Shown: positions 54,517-63,011 of the stretch, piece by piece
Layout: each line of letters begins with the position of its first letter
Numbering within the stretch: the first letter of the stretch is position 1
Position numbers and translations under genes: made by a program
DNA from: Mycobacterium conspicuum
GTDB taxonomy: Bacteria > Actinomycetota > Actinomycetes > Mycobacteriales > Mycobacteriaceae
Assembly (NCBI RefSeq): GCF_010730195.1
Contig: NZ_AP022613.1
Coordinates: forward strand, 5,580,001 to 5,644,000
Length of the DNA: 64,000 nucleotides
Direction of reading: 5' to 3'
Notes under the pieces: model-generated
Told to the model about the DNA's origin: nothing
Databases searched by the model: none
Seen by the model: the letters and a program-made list of their open reading frames with translations, nothing else

Positions 54517-56466
54517 TCAGACGGATTGCCCGTCGCCGCCGGCGTTGCCGCCAATCACGATAAGGGCCTCGGCACCGTCACCGGCGACGCCCTTGGCGCC
54601 CCCGTCACCGCCGTACTGCCCACTATTACCACCACCCACGCCCCCGGCGCCGCCCAAGTCGCCCTTGGCGCCGGCGGAGCCGTTGTCGGCGTTGGCGGGG
54701 TAGGCCCACGCTCCGCCGCCGCCACCACCACCGGGGCCGGTGCCGCCGCTTCCGCCGGCACCTCCTTGAGCTAGCCCCCCAGAGGCGGTGGTGATCGCGT
54801 TTCCTCCTGCGCCGCCCGCGCCGCCCGCGCCGCCGGCGTAAGCGGCCCCACCGCCCCCGCCTCCGCCTCCGCCAAAGGCCATGTCCCCGTTCGCCTCCCC
54901 AACCGCGCCACCGCCGGTGCCGCCTCCGCCTCCGGTACCCCCCGCCCCGCCGTCGGGAGCACCGGCGCCGCCTTGGCCGCCGTCCCCGCCGAGTCCGAGG
55001 GCTACTGGCTGGCTGAGTTGGGTTGAGCCGGCGCCGCCGGTGCCGCCGCTGCCGCCGGTGCCACCGGTACCTCCGGAGCCGCCGATGCCACCGCCCCCGA
55101 CCTGGCCGCCGGTACCGCCCGCACCGCCGCCGCCCCCGCCACCGCCGTAGGCGGAGTGGTTTGCGCCGGTTCCCGATTTCGCGCCGCCGCCGGTACCCCC
55201 GGTACCGCCGAGACCGCCGTCGCCGCCGGAACCATTGGTTGCGCCAGCACTGGAGTCGCCGCCGGCGCCGCCGGCGCCGCCGTGGCCGCCTAGGCCGCCT
55301 CGGCCGGCCACCTCATTAAACCCAGTGCCGCTGAAGCCACCTCCGTCACCGCCGGTACCGCCAGCGCCCCCGGTACCTCCCGAGCCGCCGCTACCGGCCT
55401 GCCCGAGGAGGCCTCCTCCGGCGCCACCGGCCCCACCGGCACCGGCGTTGCCGCCGTCGCCACCGACGCCCCCGGTTCCGGCGCTGGTGGCACCGGCCCC
55501 GTCTCCACCGCCGCCGCCCTTGCCACCCGAGGCGCCGTCGCCGCCGATGCCGCCCGCCCCGCCGGCGCCGCCCAGCAGGGCCTGATTTGCGCCGCCGGCC
55601 CCACCGTTGCCACCGGCGCCCCCGTGCCCACCGGCCCCGCCGGTCCCGCCGGTCACGCTGACGTCGATACCGGTTCCGCCGAGGCCGCCGCGCCCGCCCG
55701 CCCCGCCGTCACCACCGGCGCCGTTCAGCGATAGCAATTGCCTGTTGGCCCCGCCCGCACCGCCGGCACCGCCATGGCCGCCCGCCACCCCAACCGGAAG
55801 GCCGCTGCCGCCGTCCCCGCCGGTCCCGCCGGTCCCGCCCGCGCCACCACCGATCAGCCCGCTGGCCCCGCCGGCCCCGCCGTTGCCGCCCGGCTCGCCG
55901 AACAGGGCCTTGCCGCTTCCGCCGGCGCCCCCGTTACCGCCATGGCCCCACAGCCCCGCCGACCCGCCGGCCCCGCCGTCCTGGCCGTGCGCGCCCGACC
56001 CACCGTTGCCGCCGTTGCCTATCAGCCATCCGCCGTCACCACCGTCGTTCCCGCTGCCCGGCGCCCCGTTGGCTCCGTTGCCGAACAACGGGCGCCCGGT
56101 CAGCAACTCCACCGGCGAGAACACGCCGAGGCCCTGGGCCGCCCCGACCAGCGCCGTCAGGGGATCGGCAGTGGCCGCTGCGCTGGCCGCTTCACTGATC
56201 GCATAGAGCCGCGAGCCGGACGTCAACGCCTGCACAAATTGCTCATGAAACAGCGCCGCCTGCGCGCTGAGCGCCTGATACTCCTGGCCATAGCGGCCGA
56301 ACACCTGGGAGACCGCCGCCGAAACCTCATCCCGCGCCGCCGCCATCACCGATGTCGTCGGAGCCGCCGCCGCGGCGTTGGCCGACCTGATCGCCGATCC
56401 AATCGCGTTCACGTCCGCCGATGCTGTGCTGAGAACCTCAGGAAATACCGACACGAAAGACGACAT
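54517..56466 (-). CDS. PE_PGRS-family protein
   Basis: 649 residues: PE domain (1-95, beginning MSSFVSVFPEVLST), a short linker with the conserved LTGRPLFGNGANG, then about 500 residues of GGAGG/GGNGG tandem repeats, ending in a non-repeat tail (ALIVIGGNAGGDGQSV). Two consecutive ATGs exist; the second is better spaced from the AGGAG site. Exported via ESX-5 in other mycobacteria and placed on the cell surface. Not present at this location in Mtb; expansion of the family marks a subset of slow growers. Confidence 0.95.
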   Translation of the reverse strand: MSSFVSVFPEVLSTASADVNAIGSAIRSANAAAAAPTTSVMAAARDEVSAAVSQVFGRYGQEYQALSAQAALFHEQFVQALTSGSRLYAISEAASAAATADPLTALVGAAQGLGVFSPVELLTGRPLFGNGANGAPGSGNDGGDGGWLIGNGGNGGSGAHGQDGGAGGSAGLWGHGGNGGAGGSGKALFGEPGGNGGAGGASGLIGGGAGGTGGTGGDGGSGLPVGVAGGHGGAGGAGGANRQLLSLNGAGGDGGAGGRGGLGGTGIDVSVTGGTGGAGGHGGAGGNGGAGGANQALLGGAGGAGGIGGDGASGGKGGGGGDGAGATSAGTGGVGGDGGNAGAGGAGGAGGGLLGQAGSGGSGGTGGAGGTGGDGGGFSGTGFNEVAGRGGLGGHGGAGGAGGDSSAGATNGSGGDGGLGGTGGTGGGAKSGTGANHSAYGGGGGGGGAGGTGGQVGGGGIGGSGGTGGTGGSGGTGGAGSTQLSQPVALGLGGDGGQGGAGAPDGGAGGTGGGGGTGGGAVGEANGDMAFGGGGGGGGGAAYAGGAGGAGGAGGNAITTASGGLAQGGAGGSGGTGPGGGGGGGAWAYPANADNGSAGAKGDLGGAGGVGGGNSGQYGGDGGAKGVAGDGAEALIVIGGNAGGDGQSV

Positions 56467-56582
56467 CATGGCTCCTAATCGGTGTTGTCGAGCCCGAGAA
56501 TAACGACGACGACTTGCGCAATTCTTGCGTTTCAGCATGATTGAGTGCGCGCCGTTGCGGCGGGTCGGCGCCCTGGACCGGC

Positions 56583-57782
56583 TCAGTCCGGTAGGTGCGG
56601 CATCTCCAGTCCGGCGTCGCGACCGACCAGCACCCCACGCGTCAACGCCGATTTGCCGTAGCGGCGCCGCACCTGGTCGACCGCCTGATCGATGGCGGTC
56701 GAGTCGTCGACAAAGGCCAGCATCAGCTGTTGGGTGCCATCCCGGTCGATGCCCGATACGGCGAAACCCACCAGCGTCAAACCCTTTTGGGTGATCAGCG
56801 GTGCGGCCGACGCGAGCAGCTGTCGAGCGGCGGCCAGGATGGGCTGCGTCGACGAGGTTGCCCACGGCAGCGTGCGCGAGCGGGTAGCGCGGCTGAAGTC
56901 GTCAAAACGCATGCGCAGCAACACCGTTCGTCCGGTGCGCCCGGCGGCGCGCATGCGGGTGGTGATCCGGTCGACGAGGTTCACCACCACCGCGTCGAGT
57001 TCGCCGGGCGTCATGCGATTGCCGGCGCTGCCGAGCGCCCGCTGAGCCCCGACCGACCGGCGACGCACCCCGGTGGTCACGCGGCGGCGATCGATGTTGC
57101 GGGACAGGGCATACAGTTGGCGACCCATCGCGGCGCCGAGCATCGAAGCGAGCGTCGACTCGCCGAGTTCGGCCACGTCGGCCACCGTCTCGATGCCGTG
57201 GGCATGCAGCTTCTCGGCGGTCACCGCGCCCACGCCCCACAACCGACGCACCGGCAACGGGTGCAGGAACTCCAGCTCGCGATCGGGCCGCACCAACAGC
57301 AGCCCGTCCGGTTTGGCTTCCTGGCTGGCCACCTTCGCCAGGAACTTGGTCCGCGCGATCCCGACGGTGATGGGTAGTCCGACTCGGTCGCGCACGTTGG
57401 CGCGCAGCCGCGCCGCGATCTCGACGGGGGTACCCGAGACCCGGCGCAGGCCGCCGACGTCGAGAAAAGCCTCATCCACCGAGAGGGGCTCGACGACCGG
57501 AGTGGTGTCGCGGAATACCTCGAACACCTCGTCGCTGGCCCGCGAATAGGCGCTCATCCGCGGGGGCACCACCGCCGCGTGCGGGCACAGCCTGCGCGCC
57601 TGCGCCCCGCCCATCGCGGTGCGCACGCCGTAGGCCTTGGCCTCGTAACTGGCCGCCAGGACCACACCGCCGCCAACGATCACCGGGCGCCCGCGCAGCG
57701 TCGGGTCATCGCGCTGCTCGACGGACGCGTAGAACGAATCCAGGTCCGCGTGCAGGATGGACGCATCACACCGCACGAACAT
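56583..57782 (-). CDS. dinB3: Y-family DNA polymerase IV, DinB3-like
   Basis: 399 residues. Catalytic palm residues are in HADLDSFYASVE (Asp13, Asp15) and LSVDEAFLDV (Asp/Glu pair); the little-finger domain runs about 245-345. Translesion polymerase of moderate fidelity. M. smegmatis has a third DinB encoded next to ethR-ethA; Mtb lacks it, so this is assigned by location and size. A perfect LexA-type palindrome covers the start codon. Located 23 nt downstream of ethR on the same strand. Confidence 0.85.
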   Translation of the reverse strand: MFVRCDASILHADLDSFYASVEQRDDPTLRGRPVIVGGGVVLAASYEAKAYGVRTAMGGAQARRLCPHAAVVPPRMSAYSRASDEVFEVFRDTTPVVEPLSVDEAFLDVGGLRRVSGTPVEIAARLRANVRDRVGLPITVGIARTKFLAKVASQEAKPDGLLLVRPDRELEFLHPLPVRRLWGVGAVTAEKLHAHGIETVADVAELGESTLASMLGAAMGRQLYALSRNIDRRRVTTGVRRRSVGAQRALGSAGNRMTPGELDAVVVNLVDRITTRMRAAGRTGRTVLLRMRFDDFSRATRSRTLPWATSSTQPILAAARQLLASAAPLITQKGLTLVGFAVSGIDRDGTQQLMLAFVDDSTAIDQAVDQVRRRYGKSALTRGVLVGRDAGLEMPHLPD

Positions 57783-57789
57783 ATGTTCG
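57776..57789. promoter_or_regulatory. SOS box (LexA site) over the dinB3 start codon
   Basis: CGAACATATGTTCG, a perfect 14-bp palindrome matching the mycobacterial LexA core CGAAC-N4-GTTCG. The central ATG is the start codon of dinB3. This would make sense with a leaderless mRNA, LexA then blocking polymerase at the transcription start. DNA damage should induce the gene. Confidence 0.7.
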
Positions 57790-57805
57790 CACTGGGGTGT
57801 GACGA

Positions 57806-58447
57806 TTAGCGAGATCCGCCGTAGATGCTGGCGACCCAGATGTGGGTGAGGGTGTCGACGACGCTGTCCTCGCTGACCGCCGGGTGCTCGGCCGACAGGG
57901 TGGCCATCATGGTGCGCTCGTTCATCTGGTTGAGCGACGTCGCGAGGTCGGCCGCCGGGATGGTCTCCGGTGCCGCACCACGCGCTCGGTCGGCGCTGAT
58001 CACGGCCGCGGTCTGGTCGATCCACTTTTGCATGAAGCCCGACCACACGGCGCGGATCTCCGGGCTGGTGGCCAGCGCCTCCACACCTGCCCGCGCGACG
58101 GCACGGTGCGAGCTGAACGCGGTGAAGAACGCTTGGATCACGTTTCGGCACATCCCGCGCGGATCCTCGCTCGGCGATTGCCCCGCACCCTCGAACTCCG
58201 CGTCGGCCACGGCGATCAGCGGCTCGAGCAGGGAAAGCAGCACCGCCTCTTTGGATGGGAAATAGAAGTAGAAGGTGGGGCGCGAGATGCCGGCGCCCTT
58301 GGCCAGGTCGTCCACCGAGATGTCGGCCAGGGAGCGCTCGGCCAGCAGCCGCTCGGCGGTGGCGAGGATCGCCTGCTCGCGGTCGTCGCCCGACGGGCGG
58401 CTGGAACGCCTGCCCCGCGGGGCGCGTGTCGGACTGGCGGTACTCAC
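57806..58447 (-). CDS. ethR: TetR-family repressor EthR
   Basis: 213 residues, very similar to Mtb EthR, which represses ethA and so reduces ethionamide activation. The helix-turn-helix (about 35-70) is nearly identical: ADISVDDLAKGAGISRPTF and YFPSKEAVLLSLL. The drug-like-ligand pocket domain follows. GTG chosen to give the 77-bp intergenic spacing known from the Mtb locus; an ATG 18 nt upstream is also possible. Confidence 0.95.
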   Translation of the reverse strand: MSTASPTRAPRGRRSSRPSGDDREQAILATAERLLAERSLADISVDDLAKGAGISRPTFYFYFPSKEAVLLSLLEPLIAVADAEFEGAGQSPSEDPRGMCRNVIQAFFTAFSSHRAVARAGVEALATSPEIRAVWSGFMQKWIDQTAAVISADRARGAAPETIPAADLATSLNQMNERTMMATLSAEHPAVSEDSVVDTLTHIWVASIYGGSR

Positions 58448-58476
58448 TCGGGCTACTTTACACATGGTTGAGAGTT

Positions 58477-58511
58477 TCGACAGTGTGTTGACTGACTCGA
58501 CACTGCGTTGA
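58477..58511. promoter_or_regulatory. EthR operator between ethR and ethA
   Basis: Two 15-bp direct repeats, TCGACAGTGTGTTGA and TCGACACTGCGTTGA, 20 bp apart (13 of 15 bases identical). They lie in the 77-bp divergent region and resemble the repeat-rich 55-bp operator described in Mtb, where several EthR dimers bind cooperatively. The second copy abuts a likely ethA -10 (GATAAC). Confidence 0.75.
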
Positions 58512-58524
58512 TAACGTGACGGTC

Positions 58525-59994
58525 ATGACCGAACACCTCGACGTCGTCATCGTGGGCGCCGGTATTTCCGGTGTGAGCGCGGCCTGGCACCTGCAGGATC
58601 GTTGCCCGACCAAGAGCTACGCCATCCTGGAGAAGCGCTCCGCGATGGGCGGCACCTGGGACCTGTTCCGCTATCCGGGCATTCGCTCCGACTCCGACAT
58701 GCACACGCTGGGTTTCCGGTTCCGTCCCTGGACCGAGCGCCAGGCCATCGCCGACGGCGGCCCGATTCTCGAATACGTCAAAAGCACCGCGGCCATGTAC
58801 GGCATCGACAAGCACATCCGGCTCAACCACAAGCTCTTGGCGGCCGACTGGTCGAATGCCGACAACCGCTGGACATTGCAGCTTGAAATCGACGGCACAC
58901 CAAGCACACTCACCTGCTCATTCCTTCTCCTGTGCAGTGGCTACTACAACTACGAGCAGGGTTACGCTCCGAAGTTCGACGGCGCGGAGGACTTCACCGG
59001 TCCGATCATCCATCCGCAGCACTGGCCCGAGGACCTCGACTACGCAGACAAGAACATCGTGGTGATCGGCAGCGGTGCCACCGCGGTCACTTTGATTCCG
59101 GCACTTGCGAATTCGGGTGCCAAGCACGTCACGATGCTGCAGCGTTCGCCGACCTACATCGTCTCTCAGCCCAAGCGGGACAAGACGGCCGAGCGACTTA
59201 ACCGCTGGCTGCCCGCAGACGCGGCCTACTTCGCGGTGCGATGGAAGAACGTGCTGCGGCAGTCGCTGCTGTACGGCGCGTGCCAGAAGTTCCCGAAGCC
59301 GATGCGAAAGATATTGCTGAGCTACGTTCAACGCCGACTGCCCGAAGGCTACGACGTGGAGAAGCATTTCGGCCCGAACTACAACCCGTGGGACCAGCGG
59401 CTGTGTCTGGTACCCAGCGGTGACCTATTCCGCGCTATCCGCAATGGGACGGCCGAGGTCGTCACCGACACCATCGATCGGTTCACCCCGACCGGCATTC
59501 GGCTCAACTCGGGCCAGGAGTTGCCAGCCGACATCATCATCACCGCAACGGGATTGAACCTGCAGTTGTTCGGTGGCGCGACGGTCAGCGTCGACGGACA
59601 GCCGGCCAATCTCACCGAGACGATGGCCTACAAGGGCATGATGCTGTCCGGTCTGCCCAACATGGTCTACACGGTGGGATACACCAACGCATCGTGGACG
59701 CTGAAGGCCGACCTGGTGTCCGAATACGCCTGCCGGCTGCTGAACTACATGGACGACAACGGTTTCGACACCGTGGTGGTTGAGCACCCGGGTTCGGATA
59801 TCCAAGAGCGCCCGTTCATGGAATTCACCCCCGGCTACGTGCTGCGCTCGCTGGATGAGTTACCGAAGCAGGGTGACCGCACGCCGTGGCGGCTGAATCA
59901 GAACTACCTGCGCGATATCCAGCTGATCCGGCGCGGGAAGATCGCAGACGAGGGTCTGCGATTCGCCAAAAAACCTGCGCCAGTGGCGGTTTAA
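58525..59994 (+). CDS. ethA: Baeyer-Villiger monooxygenase EthA
   Basis: 489 residues, the same as Mtb EthA. FAD motif GAGISGVSAAW at the start, BVMO-type FTGPIIHPQHW (about 150), and a second nucleotide motif GSGATAV. It oxidises ketones and thioamides and thereby activates ethionamide, thiacetazone and prothionamide. All motifs are present, so the strain is predicted to activate these drugs unless expression is blocked. The ATG at MTEHLDVVIVGAG is the conserved start. Its stop overlaps that of rraA by 3 nt (convergent). Confidence 0.97.
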   Translation: MTEHLDVVIVGAGISGVSAAWHLQDRCPTKSYAILEKRSAMGGTWDLFRYPGIRSDSDMHTLGFRFRPWTERQAIADGGPILEYVKSTAAMYGIDKHIRLNHKLLAADWSNADNRWTLQLEIDGTPSTLTCSFLLLCSGYYNYEQGYAPKFDGAEDFTGPIIHPQHWPEDLDYADKNIVVIGSGATAVTLIPALANSGAKHVTMLQRSPTYIVSQPKRDKTAERLNRWLPADAAYFAVRWKNVLRQSLLYGACQKFPKPMRKILLSYVQRRLPEGYDVEKHFGPNYNPWDQRLCLVPSGDLFRAIRNGTAEVVTDTIDRFTPTGIRLNSGQELPADIIITATGLNLQLFGGATVSVDGQPANLTETMAYKGMMLSGLPNMVYTVGYTNASWTLKADLVSEYACRLLNYMDDNGFDTVVVEHPGSDIQERPFMEFTPGYVLRSLDELPKQGDRTPWRLNQNYLRDIQLIRRGKIADEGLRFAKKPAPVAV

Positions 59995-60476
59995 GGTTCC
60001 GCAGCGACGACGACGATGCCGTCGTCGTCGCTATAGGCAATCTCGCCCGGCACAAACGTCACGCCACCCAGGCTGACCTCCAGATCGCGCTGCCCGGCCC
60101 CGGTCTTGGTGCTCTTGCGTGGGTTGGTGCCCAGCGCCTTGATGCCGATGTCGATGCCCCGAAGGGCGGCCGCGTCGCGCACCGCTCCGTTGACCACCAG
60201 CCCGGACCAGCCGTTGGAGCGGGCCAGCTCGGCGATGACGTCGCCGACGAGTGCGGTGTGCAGGGAACCGGCACCATCGATCACCAGCACGCCGCCCGCA
60301 CCGGGCTGGGAGAGTATGGATTTCAGCAGCGCGTTGTCCTGGAAGCAACGCACGGTGCTGATCGGCCCGGCGAACTCGGACCGCCCGCCGAACTGGCGAA
60401 ACTGCATGTCGCAGCTGCGCACGTCGGAACCGATTTCATCGACGAGGTCGGCGGTTGGCCGAAACGTCACCGTCAC
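59991..60476 (-). CDS. rraA: RraA-like protein, regulator of ribonuclease E (Rv3853)
   Basis: 161 residues, RraA trimer fold with GPISTVRCFQDN, VLVIDGAGSLHTALVGDVIA and the metal-site GAVRDAAALRGIDIG. Once misnamed MenG. E. coli RraA inhibits RNase E; many homologs instead act as 4-hydroxy-4-methyl-2-oxoglutarate aldolases. GTG start directly after the hns stop (1-nt gap), so they form one transcript. Confidence 0.93.
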   Translation of the reverse strand: MTVTFRPTADLVDEIGSDVRSCDMQFRQFGGRSEFAGPISTVRCFQDNALLKSILSQPGAGGVLVIDGAGSLHTALVGDVIAELARSNGWSGLVVNGAVRDAAALRGIDIGIKALGTNPRKSTKTGAGQRDLEVSLGGVTFVPGEIAYSDDDGIVVVAAEP

Positions 60477-60477
60477 T

Positions 60478-60906
60478 TCAGTGGCGGCGCAGTTGGCGGA
60501 CCAACAGGATGGCCAACACGCTGACCGCCAGAGCAACCAGCAGCGGCACCTGCGGCGTGCGCGCTGCCGGCGCATGCGCGTCGCCGGACACCGGGTCGTT
60601 CGCGCTTTCCACCGTCGACTTCGCGTGTGCCGCTGCGTCTTTGGCGGCGTCGAGTTGGCCGTTGGTTTCGATCGGCTGCACGTGTCCCAAGGGCTGGCCC
60701 GCGGGCTTAGGTGGCGCGGGCTGGACCTTCTTGGCGGGCGCCTTCTTGGCGGGCGCCTTTTTCGCGGGCGCCTTCTTCGCGGGTGCTTTTTTGGCGGGTG
60801 CTTTCTTGGCGGGTGCCTTCTTCGCGGCGTCGGGAGGTGACTTCTTGGCCGGTGGTTCCGAAGCGCCGTCGGGCTGGCCCTCGGGTTGGTCCTGCGGGTC
60901 TGCCAT
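60478..60906 (-). CDS. hns: Membrane-anchored H-NS-like protein (Rv3852)
   Basis: 142 residues. Lys/Ala/Pro-rich DNA-binding tail with six tandem APAKK repeats (residues 31-60) resembling eukaryotic histone H1 tails, an acidic-polar middle, and a C-terminal membrane helix (LLVALAVSVLAILLV). Rv3852 of Mtb binds DNA while anchored in the membrane. Co-transcribed with rraA by spacing. No signal for other proteins. Confidence 0.92.
   Translation of the reverse strand: MADPQDQPEGQPDGASEPPAKKSPPDAAKKAPAKKAPAKKAPAKKAPAKKAPAKKAPAKKVQPAPPKPAGQPLGHVQPIETNGQLDAAKDAAAHAKSTVESANDPVSGDAHAPAARTPQVPLLVALAVSVLAILLVRQLRRH
60727..60816 (-). repeat. Six 15-bp tandem repeats in hns
   Basis: Six consecutive near-identical 15-mers encode APAKK. 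Such an in-frame array can gain or lose units by slippage, changing the length of the DNA-binding tail without frameshift. Confidence 0.8.
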
Positions 60907-60999
60907 GCGGCCGCTCCTTTACAGCGTTGTCGTTACAGCTAGGTGGCGTACTAAAAGGGGGTTGGATCCATCATGCCAGGACGCCGCGGAGCGCCCCGG

Positions 61000-61536
61000 T
61001 CACCGGGTCGGTCCCGGCCGGCGACGCTTCGCCCACAACCCAGCCCCCAACGCAGCACCGGCGACCAGCACCACGGCCACCGCCACAAACGGCCATGTCG
61101 GGATGGCACCGCCGGCCCCGGTCGCGGCCGGCGCAGGCCCGGGAGTGCCGGTGCCGGCCACCGTCAGCCGAAACGACCAGGACCCGGACACCACATGGCC
61201 GTCGGCGGAGGTCACCCGGTAGTTCACCGTGTAGCTGCCGGTCGGACCGAGCGGTCGCAGGCCGACGCTGACAACGGCACCCTGCACGGTGGGCTCGCCG
61301 ACGGACCACAAATTGCCGTCGGGACCGACGACGGCCATGGCCGCGAACGAGGTTTGTAACTGCTCGTTGAAGGTGGCGCTGACCTGCGCGGGGCCGGCCG
61401 CCAGCACCGCGTTGTCGGCGGGCTGACAGGACACGCGCGCGGCGTGCGCGGACGCGAGCGGGGCAGTCCAGGTCGCGGCCAACGCCAGGACGGCCAGCAG
61501 CGGTCCCAGCCTGGTGACATACCGTCGGCGCGTCAT
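61000..61536 (-). CDS. copC: CopC-domain copper-binding exported protein
   Basis: 178 residues: signal peptide ending ASAHA (mature N-terminal His31 is the copper ligand typical of CopC), the CopC beta-barrel domain (to about 128), a Pro/Ala linker and a C-terminal transmembrane helix with basic tail. The ATG overlaps the YcnI stop by 4 nt. Acts outside the membrane in copper binding and delivery. Not found at this place in Mtb. Confidence 0.85.
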   Translation of the reverse strand: MTRRRYVTRLGPLLAVLALAATWTAPLASAHAARVSCQPADNAVLAAGPAQVSATFNEQLQTSFAAMAVVGPDGNLWSVGEPTVQGAVVSVGLRPLGPTGSYTVNYRVTSADGHVVSGSWSFRLTVAGTGTPGPAPAATGAGGAIPTWPFVAVAVVLVAGAALGAGLWAKRRRPGPTR

Positions 61537-62180
61537 CTCCTACGACGCACCAGGGCCAGACACAGGCCCAGCGCGCCGAGGACCAGGGCGAGCCCGCCGA
61601 GCACGCGGGCGGTGTTGTCGGCCGCGGGCCCGGGCTGCGCGACGGCGGGCGCGTGATGGTCATGCGGCACCGCCGCGAGCGTCAACGTGGGTGCCGGGTA
61701 TTCCGGTTCGCCGCCGCCGGGTTGGGCCGGCTGATCCCACTTGACGATCGACCCGTCGGAGTAGGTCTGGGTGGCCGGGAAGCTGACGGTGGCGGCGTCG
61801 GGCAGCTGCACCGAGATCCTAAACAGTGCAAACTGATCCGCCGGGATCCCGCCAGCGGGCGCGGCCGTCCAGGTCACCGAGCGCACGGTGCCGGCTGCGG
61901 CATCGCGGTCCAGCTTGGCCGTCCACCCCGGCATGGCCTCGGCGTGCGCCGACGCCACGTTGGGCAGTCTGACGGTCAGCGCGGTGGTGGCGGCGCCGGT
62001 ATTGGATTCGTTGGGCACCTCAAAAGTGACGATCGCCGTGCCACCGCGCACCGCGTTGTCGCTGCTGGCGTGCACATGCGCCGAGGCCAGCGCGGTACCG
62101 GCGGGGACGTAGAGCGCGGCGGCCGCCATGATCGGGGCGCCGGCGATCACGATGCGATTAATGCTGCGAGTGCCTTTCAC
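61533..62180 (-). CDS. ycnI: YcnI-family (DUF1775) copper-binding membrane protein
   Basis: 215 residues: signal peptide, then the YcnI domain beginning ASAHVHASSD with its conserved N-terminal His residue, a tryptophan that brackets copper (VTWTAAP) and a C-terminal membrane helix (VLGGLALVLGALGLCLALV). Bacillus YcnI is a copper chaperone. Together with the CopC gene it forms a two-gene copper unit. A His-rich PHDHHAP stretch lies before the anchor. Confidence 0.85.
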   Translation of the reverse strand: MKGTRSINRIVIAGAPIMAAAALYVPAGTALASAHVHASSDNAVRGGTAIVTFEVPNESNTGAATTALTVRLPNVASAHAEAMPGWTAKLDRDAAAGTVRSVTWTAAPAGGIPADQFALFRISVQLPDAATVSFPATQTYSDGSIVKWDQPAQPGGGEPEYPAPTLTLAAVPHDHHAPAVAQPGPAADNTARVLGGLALVLGALGLCLALVRRRR

Positions 62181-62183
62181 CGC

Positions 62184-62840
62184 TTAGGTCAACCCGAGCC
62201 GGGCCATCAGATCCGCCTCGATGCCGTCGAGCTGAGACGAAATCGCCGCGTGGGCCGCGCGGCGCCGCGCCGCCGGCATGTGCTCCGCAGCGGTGACGGC
62301 GGCAGTCAGGTCGGCGAGCCGTTCGGTGATCGCGGCCGCGAACTGCTTCGTCTCGGCGTCTTTGGGCTTCTTTTCTTGCACCAGCCGCAGCGATTGCTCT
62401 GACCCCGCAATCCGTGCCGACAGTCGCGCACCGCTGCCGGAGAATTGGCCGATCTGGGTCAGCGGAATCCCGAGCTGATCGGCGCGACGGCGGTCGATCA
62501 GGGCGCGGGTGGCCATCGCCGCGCGGTAGATCACCGGGGTCAGGATGGGCGCGAGCAGCCGAGAAACCGTCAGCGCCCGCCGGATTCGCGTCGGCGAGAG
62601 GAGCTTGCCTTCGCGCGCCGCCTTGAGTTCGGCCTCGGCGACTTTCAACGCCATGCGGTCGCTGTCCTGCTGAGCTTTGACCTGTGCCCTGAACGCCTTG
62701 TCGCGGGAACGCTGGGCCTGCTTGATCCGACGCGCTTCGTTTTTCGCGATCAGCCGGGCCTCTAGTTTGGCGCGGGCCTTGATCGCTCGGGCTTCGGCGC
62801 GACGCGTCGCGCGGCTCTTTCGCTTGCGGAACAGGCCCAT
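62184..62840 (-). CDS. Conserved mycobacterial coiled-coil protein (Rv3850-like)
   Basis: 218 residues, equal to Rv3850. Very basic N-terminal 70 residues, helical and coiled-coil-like (RKRKSRATRRAEARAIKARAKLE), a middle with two hydrophobic segments (VSRLLAPILTPVIYRAAM), and an Ala-rich C-terminal half. Actinobacterial DUF6474 family by pattern. Function unknown. Follows espR in order, 171 bp downstream on the same strand; that gap shows no gene. Confidence 0.85.
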   Translation of the reverse strand: MGLFRKRKSRATRRAEARAIKARAKLEARLIAKNEARRIKQAQRSRDKAFRAQVKAQQDSDRMALKVAEAELKAAREGKLLSPTRIRRALTVSRLLAPILTPVIYRAAMATRALIDRRRADQLGIPLTQIGQFSGSGARLSARIAGSEQSLRLVQEKKPKDAETKQFAAAITERLADLTAAVTAAEHMPAARRRAAHAAISSQLDGIEADLMARLGLT

Positions 62841-63011
62841 TCCCGGCCGCCTCCCGGTAATCTCGCTGACTCGTTATCTGTCGCTCTCGCGTGTGCGATC
62901 CGTGAGCCAACCCTAATCGGCATGAACCGATGCCGACCCGCCAGGTCGGGCCGAGCGAACAACCGATTGGTTTTCCGGGGCGCCGCCGGCTATGCGCGGC
63001 GGCCAGCGGGC

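Noticed and set aside
54881..56206. Proline-rich plus-strand frames and CRISPR-like regular repeats
   Set aside because: They are the complement of the Gly-rich PE_PGRS coding repeats; units are irregular in length and no spacers or cas genes exist.
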